A DNA stretch of 64,000 nt from Calliopsis andreniformis. Taxonomy: Eukaryota > Arthropoda > Insecta > Hymenoptera > Andrenidae. A program made the translations under genes and the position numbers. Position 1 is the first letter of the stretch; each line of letters begins with the position of its first letter. Below the pieces are notes generated by a model that ran no database searches, was not told the origin of the DNA, and was given only the letters and a program-made list of their open reading frames with translations. The stretch is taken from assembly GCF_051401765.1 (NCBI RefSeq), contig NW_027480422.1, positions 29,530,001 to 29,594,000 on the forward strand, given 5' to 3'. Shown one piece after another: positions 12,846 to 26,911 of the stretch.

Positions 12846-13334
12846 TGGTCATTTCTAAGTTCCGGGCAACCTAGGCTTCATTCTAGAGCGTCGCTGCACC
12901 AGATCGAATAGTTAGGGCCTTAGATGTCAACGCCCGAAGCATAAAATACAAAATAAATAGAATAGTTTTTCCATTGTATAAAACGAATAATTGCAACCAG
13001 TGTGAAAGTTATGGTCATTTCTACGTTCCGGGCAACCTAGGGTTAACTCCAGGGCGTTGCTCCACCAGATCGAATAGCTAGGGCCTATGAAGTCAACGCC
13101 AGAAGCATAATACACAATATAAATGCAACAGTTTTTCCCTCGTATAACAGGAATAATTGCAACCAGTGTGAAGCCTATGGTCATTTCTACGTTCCGGGCA
13201 ACCTAGGCTTCACTCTTGGGCGTTCCTCCACCACATCGAATAGTTAGGGCCTTAGAAGTCAATGCCAGAAGCATAAAATACAATATAAATACAACAGTTT
13301 TTCCACTGTATAATATGAATAATTGCAAACAGTG
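12846..13334. repeat. Satellite junction segment after the 27-mer pair
   Basis: About three monomers after copy 2. The first ('ctagagcgtcgctgcacc', then 'gatgtcaacgcccgaagc', then 'aaataaatagaatag') resembles the monomer near 7,900-8,000, suggesting a jump back into related sequence. The next two ('tttttccctcgtataacagg' and 'ttccactgtataatatgaat') are of other subfamilies. Confidence 0.75.
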
Positions 13335-14218
13335 TGAAAGTAATGGTCATTTCTGCGTTCCCGGCAACCTAGGTTTCACTCTTTGGCGTTGCTCTACCAG
13401 ATCGAATAGCTAGGGACATAGAAGTCAACACCAGAGGCTTAAAATACAATAAAAATGCAACAGTTTTTACATCGTATAACAGGAATAACTGCAACCAGTG
13501 TGAAAGTACAGGTCATTTCTATGTTCCCGGTAACCTAGGCTTCACTCTAGGGCGTTGCTCCACCAGATCGAATAGCTAGGGACTTAGAATTCAGCGCCAG
13601 AAGAATATAATACAACATATGTACAACAGCTTTTCCATCGTATAAAATGTATAACAGCAAGCAGTGTGAAGGTAATGGTCATTTCTACGTTCCGGGCAAC
13701 CTAGGCTTAAGTCCAGGGCGTTGCTCCACCAGATCGAATAGATAGGGACTTTGAATACGACGCCAGAAGCATAAAATACAATAAAAATGCAACAGTTTTT
13801 CCATCGTATAACAGGAAACCTGCAACCAGTGTGAAAGTAGTGGTCATTTCTATGTTCCGGGTAACCTAGGCTTCACTCTAGGGCGTAGCCCCACCAGATC
13901 GAATAGCTATGGACTTAGAATTCAACGCCAGAAGAATAAAATACAACATAAGTACCACAGTTTTTCCATTGTATAGAATGTATAATTGCAAGCAGTGTGA
14001 AGGTACTGGTCATTTCTACGTTCCGCGCAACCTAGGCTTAACTACAGGGCGTTGCTCCACCAGATCGAATAGTTAGGGCCTTAGATGTCAACGCCCGAAG
14101 CATAATATACAATATAAATACAACAGTTTTTCCCTTGTATAACAGGAATAATTGCAACCAGTGTGAAGGCTATGGTCATTTCTACGTTCCGGGCAACCTA
14201 GGCTTCACTCTAGGGCGT
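13335..14218. repeat. Duplicated segment A, copy 1
   Basis: About five monomers of the a/b dimer class. The run starts at 'ttctgcgttcccggcaacc' and 'ctctttggcgttgctctacc'. It matches 16,820-17,701 at an offset of 3,483 bp (21 monomers) and is also related to 6,890-7,620 and 11,370-12,100, so four relatives exist. A few differences from copy 2 are visible (for example 'agtagtggtc' near 13,846 against 'agtactggtc'). Confidence 0.8.
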
Positions 14219-15589
14219 TCCTCCACCACATCGAATAGTTAGGGCCTTAGAAGTCAATGCCAGAAGCATAAAATACAATATAAATACAACAGTTTTTCCA
14301 CTGTATAATATGAATAATTGCAAACAGTGTGAAAGTACTGGTCATTTCTATGTACCGGGTAACCTAGGCTTCACTCTAGGGCGTAGCTCCACCAGATCGA
14401 ATAGCTATGGACTTAGAATTCAACGCCAGAAGAATAAAATACAACATAAGTACCACAGTTTTTCCATTGTATAGAATGTATAATTGCAAGCAGTGTGAAG
14501 GTAATGGTCATTTCTACGTTCCGGGCAACCTAGGCTTCACTTTAGAGCGTTGCTGCACCAGATCGAGTAGTTAGGGCCTTAGATGAAAACGCCCGAAGCA
14601 TAAAATACAAAATAAATAGAACAGTTTTTCCATTGTATAAAACGAATAATTGCAACCAGTGTGAAAGTTATGGTCATTTCTACGTTCCGTGCAAGCTAGG
14701 CTTAACTCCAGGGCGCTGCTCCACCAGATCGAATAGTTAGGGACTTTGATTACAACGCCAGAAGCATAAAATACAATAAAAATGCAACAGTTTTTCCATC
14801 GTATAACAGGAAACCTGCAACCAGTGTGAAAGTACTGGTCATTTCTATGTTCCGGGTAACCTAGGCTTCACTCTAGGGCGTAGCTCCACCAGATCGAATA
14901 GCTATGGACTTAGAATTCAACGCCAGAAGAATAAAATACAACATAAGTACCACAGTTTTTCCATTGTATAGAATGTATAATTGCAAGCAGTGTGAAGGTA
15001 ATGGTCATTTCTACGTTCCGCGCAACCTAGGCTTAACTACAGGGCGTTGCTCCACCAGATCGCATAGTTAGGGACTTAGAATTTAACGCCAGAAGCATAA
15101 AATACAATAACGATGCAACAGTTTTTCCATCGGATAAAAGGAGTAATTGCAACCAGTGTGAAAGTAATGGTCATTTCTACGTTCCGGGCAACCTAGGTTT
15201 CACTCTTGGGCGTTGCTCCACCACATCGAATAGCTACGGCCTTAGAAGTCAACTCCAGAAGCATAAAATACAATATAAATACAACAGCTTTTCCATCGTA
15301 TAACAGGAAAGCTGTAACCAGTGTGAAAGTACTGGTCATTTCTATGTTCCGGTGAACCTAGGCTTCACTCTAGAGCGTTGCTCCACCAGATCGAATTGCT
15401 AGGGACTTAGAATTCAACGCCAGAAGAATAAAATACAACATAAGTACAACAGTTTTACCATCGTATAAAATGAATAATCGCAAACAGTGTGAAGGTAATG
15501 GTCATTTCTACGTTCCGGGCAACCTAGGCTTCACTCTAGGGCGTTGCTCCACCAGATCGAATAGCTAGGGCCTAAGAAGTCAACGCCAG
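14219..15589. repeat. Mosaic of dimer-class and ordinary monomers
   Basis: The region alternates segments resembling the 27-mer block (for example 'ttagatgaaaacgcccgaag' near 14,577 and 'aataacgatgcaac' near 15,106) with monomers of the 'tttttcccttgtataacagg' and 'ccactgtataatatg' types. The order differs from both 27-mer copies, so it reads as a rearranged derivative. Confidence 0.75.
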
Positions 15590-16825
15590 AAGCATAATAT
15601 ACAATATAAATACAACAGTTTTTCCCTTGTATAACAGGAATAATTGCAACCAGTGTGAAGGCTATGGTCATTTCTACGTTCCGGGCAACCTAGGCTTCAC
15701 TCTAGGGCGTTGCTCCTCCAGATAGAATAGCTAGGGCCCAGGAAGTCAACGCCAGAAGCATAAAATACGATATAAATACAACAGTTTTTCCCTTGTATAA
15801 CAGGAATAATTGCAACCAGTGTGAAAGGTATGGTCATTTCTACGTTCCGGGCAACCTAGGCTTCTCTCTAGGGCGCTGCTCCACCACATCGAATAGCTGC
15901 GGCCTTAGAAGTCAACGCCAGAGGCATAACATAGAATATAAGTACAACAGTTATTCCATCGTATAAAACGAATAATTGCATTCAGTATGAAGGTTATGGT
16001 CATTTCTACGTTCCGAGCAACGTAGGCTTCACACTAGGGCGTTGTTCCTCCAGATCGAATAGCTAGGACCTAAGAAGTCTACACCAGAAGCATAAAATAC
16101 AATATAAATACAACAGTTTTTCCATCGCATAATACGAATAATTGCAACCAGTGTGAAAGTAACGGTCATTTCTACGTTCCGGGCAACCTAGGCTTCACTC
16201 TAGGGCGTTGCTCCACCACATCGAATATCTACGGCCTTAGAAGTCAACGCCAGAAGCATAAAATGCAATATAAATACAAAAGTTATTCCATCGTATAACA
16301 GGAATAATTACAACCAGTGTGAAAGTAGTGTGCATTTCTACGTTCCGTGCAACCTAGGCTTCACTCTAGGGCGTTGCTCCACCAGGTCGAATAGTCAGGG
16401 CCTTAGAAAACAACTCCAGACGCATAAAACACAAGAAAAGTACAACATTTCTTTCATCGTATAACAGGAACAATTGCAACATGCCTGAAGGTAATGGTCA
16501 TTTCTACGATCCGGGAAATCTAAGCTTCTCTCTAGGGCGTTGCTCCACCAGATCGAATAGTTCGGGCATAAGAAGTCAACGCCATAAGCATAAAATACAA
16601 TAGGGATACAACAGTTTTTCTAACATATAACAGGAGTAATTGCAACCAGTGTGAAAGTAATGGTCATCTCTACGTTTCGGGTAACCTAGGCTTCACCATA
16701 GGGCGTTGCTCCACCAGATCGAATAGTTAGGTCCTAAGAAGTCAACGCTAGAAGCATAAAACACGATATATGTACAAGAGCTTTTCCATCGTATCAAACG
16801 AATAAGTGCAACCAGTGTGAAAGCA
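15590..16825. repeat. Duplicated segment B, copy 1
   Basis: About 7.4 monomers repeated at 17,580-19,145 with an offset of 1,991 bp (12 monomers). Shared rare variants include 'gctcctccagatagaatagc', 'agagcataac'-type changes near 15,920, 'catttctttcatcg', 'gcaacatgcctgaagg', 'aatagggatac' and 'tttttctaacatataacagg'. The segment ends with 'cacgatatatgtacaagagc' and 'gtatcaaacgaataagtgc'. Confidence 0.85.
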
Positions 16826-17701
16826 ATGGTCATTTCTGCGTTCCCGGCAACCTAGGTTTCACTCTTTGGCGTTGCTCTACCAGATCGAATAGCTAGGGAC
16901 TTAGAAGTCAACACCAGAGGCTTAAAATACAATAAAAATGCAACAGTTTTTACATCGTATAACAGGAATAACTGCAACCAGTGTGAAAGTACAGGTCATT
17001 TCTATGTTCCCGGTAACCTAGGCTTCACTCTAGGGCGTTGCTCCACCAGATCGAATAGCTAGGGACTTAGAATTCAGCGCCAGAAGAATATAATACAACA
17101 TATGTACAACAGTTTTTCCATCGTATAAAATGTATAACAGCAAGCAGTGTGAAGGTAATGGTCATTTCTACGTTCCGGGCAACCTAGGCTTAAGTCCAGG
17201 GCGTTGCTCCACCAGATCGAATAGATAGGGACTTTGAATACGACGCCAGAAGCATAAAATACAATAAAAATGCAACAGTTTTTCCATCGTATAACAGGAA
17301 ACCTGCAACCAGTGTGAAAGTACTGGTCATTTCTATGTTCCGGGTAACCTAGGCTTCACTCTAGGGCGTAGCTCCACCAGATCGAATAGCTATGGACTTA
17401 GAATTCAACGCCAGAAGAATAAAATACAACATAAGTACCACAGTTTTTCCATTGTATAGAATGTATAATTGCAAGCAGTGTGAAGGTAATGGTCATTTCT
17501 ACGTTCCGCGCAACCTAGGCTTAACTACAGGGCGTTGCTCCACCAGATCGAATAGTTAGGGCCTTAGATGTCAACGCCCGAAGCATAATATACAATATAA
17601 ATACAACAGTTTTTCCCTTGTATAACAGGAATAATTGCAACCAGTGTGAAGGCTATGGTCATTTCTACGTTCCGGGCAACCTAGGCTTCACTCTAGGGCG
17701 T
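16820..17701. repeat. Duplicated segment A, copy 2
   Basis: Second copy of 13,335-14,218. It begins inside the monomer that ends segment B copy 1 and runs into segment B copy 2 without any foreign sequence, so two duplications abut or overlap here. Confidence 0.8.
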
Positions 17702-18375
17702 TGCTCCTCCAGATAGAATAGCTAGGGCCCAGGAAGTCAACGCCAGAAGCATAAAATACGATATAAATACAACAGTTTTTCCCTTGTATAACAGGAATAA
17801 TTGCAACCAGTGTGAAAGGTATGGTCATTTCTACGTTCCGGGCAACCTAGGCTTCTCTCTAGGGCGCTGCTCCACCACATAGAATAGCTGCGGCCTTAGA
17901 AGTCAACGCCAGAGGCATAACATAGAATATAAGTACAACAGTTATTCCATCGTATAAAACGAATAATTGCATTCAGTATGAAGGTTATGGTCATTTCTAC
18001 GTTCCGAGCAACGTAGGCTTCACACTAGGGCGTTGTTACTCCAGATCGAATGGCTAGGACCTAAGAAGTCTACACCAGAAGCATAAAATACAATATAAAT
18101 ACAACAGTTTTTCCATCGCATAATACGAATAATTGCAACCAGTGTGAAAGTAACGGTCATTTCTACGTTCAGGGCAACCTAGGCTTCACTCTAGGGCGTT
18201 GCTCCACCACATCGAATATCTACGGCCTTAGAAGTCAACGCCAGAAGCATAAAATGCAATATAAATACAAAAGTTATTCCATCGTATAACAGGAATAATT
18301 ACAACCAGTGTGAAAGTAGTGTGCATTTCTACGTTCCGTGCAACCAAGGCTTCACTCTAGGGCGTTGCTCCACCA

Positions 18376-18707
18376 GGTCGAATAGTCAGGGCCTTAGAAA
18401 ACAACTCCAGACGCATAAAACACAAGAAAAGTACAACATTTCTTTCATCGTATAACAGGAACAATTGCAACATGCCTGAAGGTAATGGTCATTTCTACGA
18501 TCCGGGAAATCTAGGCTTCTCTCTAGGGCGTTGCTCCACCAGATCGAATAGTTCGGGCCTAAGAAGTCAACGCCATAAGCATAAAATACAATAGGGATAC
18601 AACAGTTTTTCTAACATATAACAGGAGTAATTGCAACCAGTGTGAAAGTAATGGTCATCTCTACGTTTCGGGTAACCTAGGCTTCACCATAGGGCGTTGC
18701 TCCACCA
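18376..18707. repeat. 332-bp tandem dimer, unit 1
   Basis: Two monomers, beginning at 'ggtcgaatagtcagggcc' and ending at 'gggcgttgctccacca'. I found no difference from the following unit when reading both through. Confidence 0.9.
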
Positions 18708-19039
18708 GGTCGAATAGTCAGGGCCTTAGAAAACAACTCCAGACGCATAAAACACAAGAAAAGTACAACATTTCTTTCATCGTATAACAGGAACAATTGC
18801 AACATGCCTGAAGGTAATGGTCATTTCTACGATCCGGGAAATCTAGGCTTCTCTCTAGGGCGTTGCTCCACCAGATCGAATAGTTCGGGCCTAAGAAGTC
18901 AACGCCATAAGCATAAAATACAATAGGGATACAACAGTTTTTCTAACATATAACAGGAGTAATTGCAACCAGTGTGAAAGTAATGGTCATCTCTACGTTT
19001 CGGGTAACCTAGGCTTCACCATAGGGCGTTGCTCCACCA
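18708..19039. repeat. 332-bp tandem dimer, unit 2
   Basis: Exact-looking copy of 18,376-18,707, directly adjoining it. The unit is absent at the matching place in segment B copy 1, so it arose after that duplication. Confidence 0.9.
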
Positions 19040-19145
19040 GATCGAATAGTTAGGTCCTAAGAAGTCAACGCTAGAAGCATAAAACACGATATATGTACAA
19101 GAGCTTTTCCATCGTATCAAACGAATAAGTGCAACCAGTGTGAAA

Positions 19146-22100
19146 GCAATGGGCATATCTACGTTCCGGGCATCCTAGACTTAACTCTAGGGCGTTGCTC
19201 TACCAGATCGAATAGCTACGGCCTTAGAAGTCAACGCCCGAAGCATAAAATACAATAAAAATACAACAGTTTTTCCATCGTATAACAGGAATAATAGCAA
19301 CCAGTGTGAAGGATATGGTCATTTCTACGATCAGGGCAACCTAGGCTTCACTCCAGGGCGTTGCTGCACCACATCGAATAGCTACGGCCTTAGAAGTCAA
19401 CGCCAGAAGGTTAAAATACAATATAAATACAACAGATTTTCAATCGTGTAATACGAATAATTGCAATCAGTATGAAAGTTATGGTCATTTCTACGTTCCC
19501 GGCAACCTGGGCATCACCAGAGGGCGTTGCTCCACCAGATCCAATAGTTAGGACATAAGAAGTCAACGCCAGAAGCATAAAATACAAAATAGTTCCAAGA
19601 GTTTTTCCATCGTATAACAGGAATAATTGCAACCAGTGTGAAAGTGATGGTCATTTCTACGTTCCGGGCAACGTAGGATTCACTCCAGGGCGTTGTTCCG
19701 CCAGATCGAATAGTTAGGGACTAAGAAGTTAACGCATGAAGCATAAACTGCAATATAAATACAATAGTTATTCCCTTGTATAACTGGAATAATAGCAACC
19801 AGAGTGAAGGTGATGGTCACATCTAAGTTCCGGGCAACATAGGCTTCACCCTAGAGCGTTGCACCACCAGATCGAATAGCTAGGGTCTTAGAAGTCAACG
19901 CCAGAAGCATAAAATAAAATATAAATACAACAGTTATTCCATCGTATAACAGGAATAATTACAACCAGTGTGAAAGTAATGGGCATTTCTACGTTCCGTG
20001 CAACCTAGGCTTCACTCTAGGGCGTTGCTCCACCAGGTCGAATAGTGAGGGCCTTAGAAAACAACTCCAGACGCATAAAACACAAGAAAAATACAACAGC
20101 TCTTTCATCGTATAACAGGAACAATTGCAACATGCCTGACGGTAATGGTCATTTCTACGTTCCGGGAAATCTAGGCTTCTCTCTAGGGCGTTGCTCCACC
20201 AGGTCGAATAGTTAGGGCCTAAGAAGTCAACGCCAGAAGCATAAAATAAAATAGAAATACAACAGTTTTTCCATCGTAAAACAGGAATAATTGCAACCAG
20301 AATGATAGATATGGTCAATTCTACAATACGGGCAACCTAGGCTTCACTCTAGGGCGTTGCTCGACCACATCCAATAGCTATGGCCTTAGAAGTCAACGCC
20401 AGAAGCATTAAATACAATATAAATACTACAGTTTTTCCATCGAATAGTACGTATAATTGCAACCAGTGTGAAAGCAATGGCCATTTCTACGTTCCGGGAA
20501 ACATAGGCTTCACGCTAGGGCGCTGCGCCACCAGATCCAATAGTTAGAGCCTAAGAAGTCAACGCCAGAAGCATAAAATACATAATAAATACAATACTTT
20601 TTCCATCGTATAACAGGAATAGTTGCAACCAGTGTGAAAGTGATGGTCATTTCTACATTCCGGGCAATCTATGCTTCACCCTAGGGCGTTGCTGCACCAG
20701 ATCGAATAGTTAGGGCCTAAGAAGTCAACGCCAGAAGCATAAAATACAATATAAGTACAGAAGTTTTTCCCTTGTATAACAGGAAAAATTGCAACCAGTG
20801 TGAAAGGTTTGGTCATTTCTACATTCCGGGCAACCTAGGCATCACTCTAGGGCGTTGCTCCACCAGATCGAATAGTTAGGGTCTAAGAAGTCAACGCCAG
20901 ACGCATAAAATACAATATATATACAGCAGTTTTTCCCTTGTATAACAGGAAACATTGCAACCAGTGTGAAAGGTATGGTCATTTCAACGTTCCGGGCAAC
21001 CTAGGATTCACTCTATAGCGTTGCTCCACCAGGTAGAATAGCTAGGGCCTTAGAAAACAACTCCAGACGCATAAAATACAATAAAAATCCAACAATTTTC
21101 CCATCGTATAAAACGAAAAATTGCAACCTGTGTGAAAGTTATGGTCATTTCTACGTTCCGTGCAACCTAGGCTTCACTCTAGGGCGTTGCTCCACCACAT
21201 CGAATAGTTGCGGCCTAAGATGTCAACGCCAGAAGCATAAAGTACAATATAAATACAACAGTTTTTTCATCGAATAAAACGAATAATTGCAACCAGTATG
21301 AAAGTAATGGACGTTTCTACGTTCCGGGCAACCTAGGGTTCACTCTAGGGCGTTGGACCGCCAGATCCAATAGTTAGGGCCTAAGAAGTCAACGCCAGGA
21401 GCACCAAATACAAAATAAGTACAACAGTTTTTCCACCGTATAAAACGAATAATTGCAACCAGTGTGCAAGTAATGGTCATTTCTACGTTCCGGGCAACCT
21501 AGGCTTCACTCTAGAGAGTTGCTCCACCACATCGAATAGTTAGGCCCTAAGAAGTCAACGCCAGAAGCATAAAATACGATATATGTACAACAGTTTTTCC
21601 ATCGTATAACAGGAATAATTGCAACCAGTGTGAAAGCACAGGTCATTTCTACGTTCCGGGCAACCTAGGCTTCGCTTAAGGGCGTTGCTCCACCAGATCC
21701 AATAGTTAGGGCCTAAGAAGTCAACGCCAGGAGCACCAAATGCCATATATGTACAACTGTTTTTCCATCGCATAAAATGAATGTTTGCAAACATTGTGAA
21801 AGTTATGGTCATTTCTACTTTCCCGACCACCTAGGCTTATCTCCAGGGCGTTGTTCCACCAGATCGGATAGTTAGGGACTTTGAATACAACGCCGGAAGC
21901 ATAAAATACAATATAAATACAACAGTTTTTCCAACGCATAGCAGGAATAATTGCAAACAGTGTGAAAGGTATGGTCATTTCTACGATGCGGGCAACCTAG
22001 GCTTCACTCTAGGGCGTCGTTCCACAAAATCGAATATTTAGGGCCTAAGAAGTCTACGCCAGAAGCATAAAATACAATACAAGTACAACAGCTTTTCCAT

Positions 22101-24295
22101 CGTATAACAGGAACAATTGTAACCAGTGTGTAAGAAATGGACATTACTACGTTCCGGGCAACCTAGGCTTCACTCTAGGGCGTTGCTCGAACACATCGAA
22201 TAGCTATGGCCTTAGAAGTCAACGCCAGAAGCATTAAATACAACATAAATGCAACAGCTTTTCCACCGTAAAGCAGGAATAATTGCAAACAGTGTGAAAG
22301 ATATGGTCATTTCTACGTTCCTGGCAACCTAGGCTTCACTCTAGAGAGTTGCTCCAACACATCGAGTAGCTACGGCCTTAGAAGTCAACGCCAGACGCAT
22401 AAAATACAATATAAATACAATAGTTTTTCCATCGTATAAAACGAATAATTGCAACCAGTATGAAAGGTATGGTCATTTCTACGTTGCGGGCAACCTAGGC
22501 TTCACCCTAGGGCGTTCCTCCACCAGATCGAATAGTTATGTCCTAAGAAGTCAACGCCAGGAGCACCAAATACAAAATAAATACAACAGTCTTTCCATCG
22601 TATAAAACGAATAATTGCAACCAGTGTGTAAGATATGGACATAACTACGTTCCGGGCAACCTAGGCTTCTCTCTAGGGCATTGCTCCACCAGATCGAATA
22701 GCTATGGCCTTAGAAGTCAACGCCAGAAGCATTAAATACAACATAAATACAACAGCTTTTCCACCGTATAACAGGAATGATTGCAACCAGAGTGAAGGTG
22801 ATGGTCATTTCTAAGTTCCGGGCAACCTAGGCTTCACTCTAGAGCGTTGCTCCACCAGATCGAATAGCTACGGCCTTAGCAGTCGACGCCAGAAGCACAA
22901 AATAAAATAAGAATACAACAATTATTCCATCGTATAACAGGAATAATTACAACCAGTGTGAAAGTAATGGGCATTTCTACGTTCCGTGCAACCTAGGCTT
23001 CACTCTAGGGCGTTGAACCACCAGGTCGAATAGTTAGGGCCTTAGAAAACAACTCCAGACGCATAAAATGCAATATAAATACAACAGTTTTTCCACGGTA
23101 TAAAACGAATAATTGCAACCAGTACGAAAGTTATGGTCATTTCTACGTTCCGGGCAACCTAGGCTTCACCCTAGGGCGTTGCTCCACCAGATCGAATAGT
23201 TAGGTCCTAAGAAGTCAACGCCAGGAGCACCAAATACAAAATAAATACAACAGTCTTTCCATCGTATAATACGAATAATTGCAACCAGTGTGAAAGTACT
23301 GGTCATTTCTACTTTCCGGGTAACCTAGGCTTCACTCTTTGGCGTTGCTCCACCAGATGGAATAGTTAGGGCCTTAGAAGTCAACGCCAGAAGCATAAAA
23401 TACAATATAAATACAACAGTTTTTCCCGTATATAACAGGAATAATTGCAACTAGTGTGAAAGGTATGGTCATTTCTACGTTCCGGGCAACCTAGGCTTCA
23501 CTCTAGGGCGCTGCTCCACCACATCGAATAGCTGCGGCCTTAGAAGTCAACGCCAGAAGCATAAAATACAATATAAATACAACAGTTTTTCCATTGTATA
23601 AAATGAATAATTGCAAACAGTGTGGAAGTGATGGTTATTTCTACGTTCCGCGCAACCTAGGCTTCACGCTAGGGCGTTGCTCCACCACATCGAGTAGCTA
23701 CGGCCTTAGGAGTCAACGCCAGATGCATAACATACAATATAAGTACAACAGTTTTTCCATTGTATAAAACGAATAATTGCAATCAGTATTAAGGTTATGG
23801 TCATTCCTACGTTCCGGGCAACCTAGGCTTCACTCTAGGCCGTTGTTCCTCCAGATCGAATAGCTAGGACCTAAGAAGTCTACACCAGAAACATAAAATA
23901 CAATATAAATACAACAGTTTTTCCATCGTATAATACGAATAATTGCAACCAGTGTGAAAGCAATGGCCATTTCTACGTTCCGGGCATCCTAGACTTAACT
24001 CTAGGGCGTTGATATACCAGATCGAATAGCTACGGCCTTAGAAGTCAACGCCCGAAGCATAACATACAATATAAGTACAACAGTTTTTCCATCGTATAAA
24101 ACGAATAATTGCAATCAGTATGAAGGTTATGGTCATTTCTACATTCCGGGCAACCTAGGCTTCACTCAATGGCGTTGCTCCACCAGATCGAATAGTTAGG
24201 GCCTAAGAAGTCAACGCCAGACGCATAAAATACAATATAAATACAACAGTTTTTCCATCGTATAATAGGAATAATTGCAACAAGTGTGAAATGTA
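19146..24295. repeat. Diverged satellite monomers, no long recent duplication seen
   Basis: About 31 monomers of mixed subfamilies. I saw only short internal similarity, such as the 'ggagcaccaaat' monomers near 21,399, 21,731, 22,561 and 23,225 (332 and 664 bp apart for the pairs). Part of 21,965-22,345 matches 56,985-57,365 in monomer order. Nothing but satellite is present. Confidence 0.85.
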
Positions 24296-26911
24296 TGGTC
24301 ATTTCTACGTTCCGTGCAAGCTAGGCTTCACTCTAGGGCGTTGCTCCACCAGATCCAATACTTAGGACCTCAGAAGTCAACGCCCGGAGCATAAAATACA
24401 ATAAAAATACCACAGTTTTTCCGTCGTATAGCAGGAATAATTACAACCAGTGTGAAAGTAATGGGCATTTCCACGTTCCGGGCAACCTAGGCTTCACCCA
24501 AGGGCGTTGCTTCTCCAGATGCAATAGATAGGACCTAAGAAGTCAACGCCAGAAGCATAAAATACAAAATAGATACAACAGTTTTTCCATCATATAACAG
24601 GAATAATTGCAACCAGTGTGAAACTGATGGTCATTTCTACGTTCCGGGCAACCTAGGCTTCACTCTAGGGCATTGTTCATCCAGATCGAATAGCTAGGGC
24701 CTAAGAAGTCTACGCCAGAAGCATAAAATACAATATAAATACATCAGTTTTTCCATTGTATAAAACGGATAATTGCTACCAGTGTGAAAGTTATGGTCAT
24801 TTCTGCGTCCCAGGACCCATAGGTTTCACTCTTGGACGTTGCCCCACCAGATCGAATAGCTAGGACCTTAGAAGTCAAAGCCAGACGCAGAAAATACAAT
24901 ATAAATACAACAGTTATTCCATCGTATAACAGGAATAATTACAACCAGTGTGAAAGTAATGGGCATTTCTACGTTCCGTGCAACCTAGGCTTCACCCTAG
25001 GGAGTAGCTCTACCAGATCGAATAGTTAGGTCCTAAGAAGTCAACGCTAGAAGCATAAAATACGATATATGTACAAGAGCTTTTCCATCGTATCAAACGA
25101 ATAAGTGCAACCAGTGTGAAAGCAATGGCCATTTCTCCGTCCCGGACATGCTAGACTTAACTCTAGGGCGTTGCTCTACCAGATCGAATAGCTACGGCCT
25201 TAGAAGTCAACGCCCGAAGCATAAAATACAATAGAAATACAACAGTTTTTCCATCGTATAACAGGAATAATTGCAACCATTGTGAAAGTGATTATCATTT
25301 CTACGTTCCGGGTAACCTAGGCTTCACTCTTTGGCGCTACTCCACCAGATCGAATAGTTCGGGCCTTGGAAGTCAACGCCAGACGCACAAAATAAAATAA
25401 AAATACAACAGTTATTCCATCGTGTAACAGGAATAATTACAACCAGTGTGAAAGTAATGGGCATTTCTACGTTCCGTGCAACCTAGGCTTCACTCTAGGC
25501 GTTGCTCCACCAGATCCAATAGTTAGGGCCTAAGAAGTCAACGCCAGAAGCATAACGTACAATAAAAATCCAATAGTTTGTCCATCGTATAACAGGAATA
25601 ATTGCAACCAGTGTAAAAGTAACGGTCATTTCTACGTTCCGGGCAACCTAGGTTTCGCTCTAGGGCGATGCTCCACCACATCGAATAGTTAGGGCCTTAG
25701 AAAACAACTCCAGACGCATAAAATACAATAAAAATACAGCAGTTTTTTCACCGTACAACAGGAATAATTGCAGCAAGCCAGAAGGTAATGGTCATTTCTT
25801 CGTTCCGGGCAATCTATGCTTCTCTCTAGGGCGTTGCTCCACCACATCGAATAGTTAGGGCCTGAGAAGTCAACGCCAGAAGCATAAAATAGAATAGAAA
25901 TACAACAGTTTTTCCATCGTATAACAGGAATAATTGCAACCTGTCTGAAAGATATGGTCAATTCTACAATATGGGCAACCTAGGCTTCACTCTAGGGCGT
26001 TGCTCGACCACATCGAATAGCTATGGCCTTAGAAGTCAACGCCAGAACCATTAAATACAATATAAATACAATAGTTCTTCCATCGTATTAAACGAATAAT
26101 TGTGAACCAGTATGAAAGTTATGGTCATTTCTACGTTCCGGGCAACCTAGGCTTCACCCTAGGGCGTTGCTCCGCCAGATCCAATAGTTAGGACCTTAGA
26201 TGTCACGCGCCCGAAGCTTAAAATACAATAAAAATACAAAAGTTTTTCCATCGTTTAACAGGAATAATTGCCACCAGTGTGAAAGTGATGGTCGTTTCTT
26301 CATTCCGGGCAACCTAGGCTTCACTCTAGGCTGTTGCTCCTCCAGATAGAATAGTTAGGGCCCAGAAAGTCAACGCCAGAAGCATAAAATACAATATAAA
26401 TACAACAGTTTTTCCCTTGTATAACAGGAATAATTGCAACCTATGTGAAGGTATGGTCATTTCTACGTTCCGGGCAACCTAGGCTTCACTCTAGGGCGTT
26501 GTCCCACCACATCGAATAGCTACAGCCTTAGGAGTCAACGCCAGAGGCATAACATACAATATAAGTACTACAGTTTTTCCATCGTATAAAACGAATAATT
26601 GCAACCAGTATGAAAGTTATGGTCATTTCTACGTTCCGGGCAACCTAGGCTTCACCCTAGGGCGTTGCTCTACCAGATCGAATAGTTAGGTCCTAAGAAG
26701 TCAACGCTAGAAGCATAAAATACGATATATGTACAAGAGCTTTTCCATCGTATCAAACGAATAAGTGCAACCAGTGTGAAAGCTATGGCCATTTCTCTGT
26801 CCCGGACATGCTAGACTTAACTCTAGGGCGTTGCTCTACCAGATCGAATAGCTACGGCCTTAGAAGTCAACGCCCGAAGCATAAAATACAATAAAAATAC
26901 AACAGTTTTTC
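24296..26911. repeat. Duplicated segment K, copy 1
   Basis: About 16 monomers repeated at 30,771-33,386, 6,475-6,476 bp (39 monomers) away. The copies stay in register through 'ccatcatataacagg', 'attgctaccagtgt', 'gcgtcccaggacccatagg' and 'ccattgtgaaagtgattatc'. One extra base in copy 2 ('gtgtcaaaagttatgg' near 31,256 against 'gtgtgaaagttatgg' near 24,783) shifts the offset by one. Confidence 0.88.

Larger units (their letters stand above)
17580..19145. repeat. Duplicated segment B, copy 2, with an extra dimer
   Basis: Matches segment B copy 1 with an offset of 1,991 bp until about 18,707 and of 2,323 bp after about 19,040. The 332-bp difference is an internal tandem duplication of two monomers. 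The tail with 'gtatcaaacgaataagtgc' matches the end of copy 1. Confidence 0.85.
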
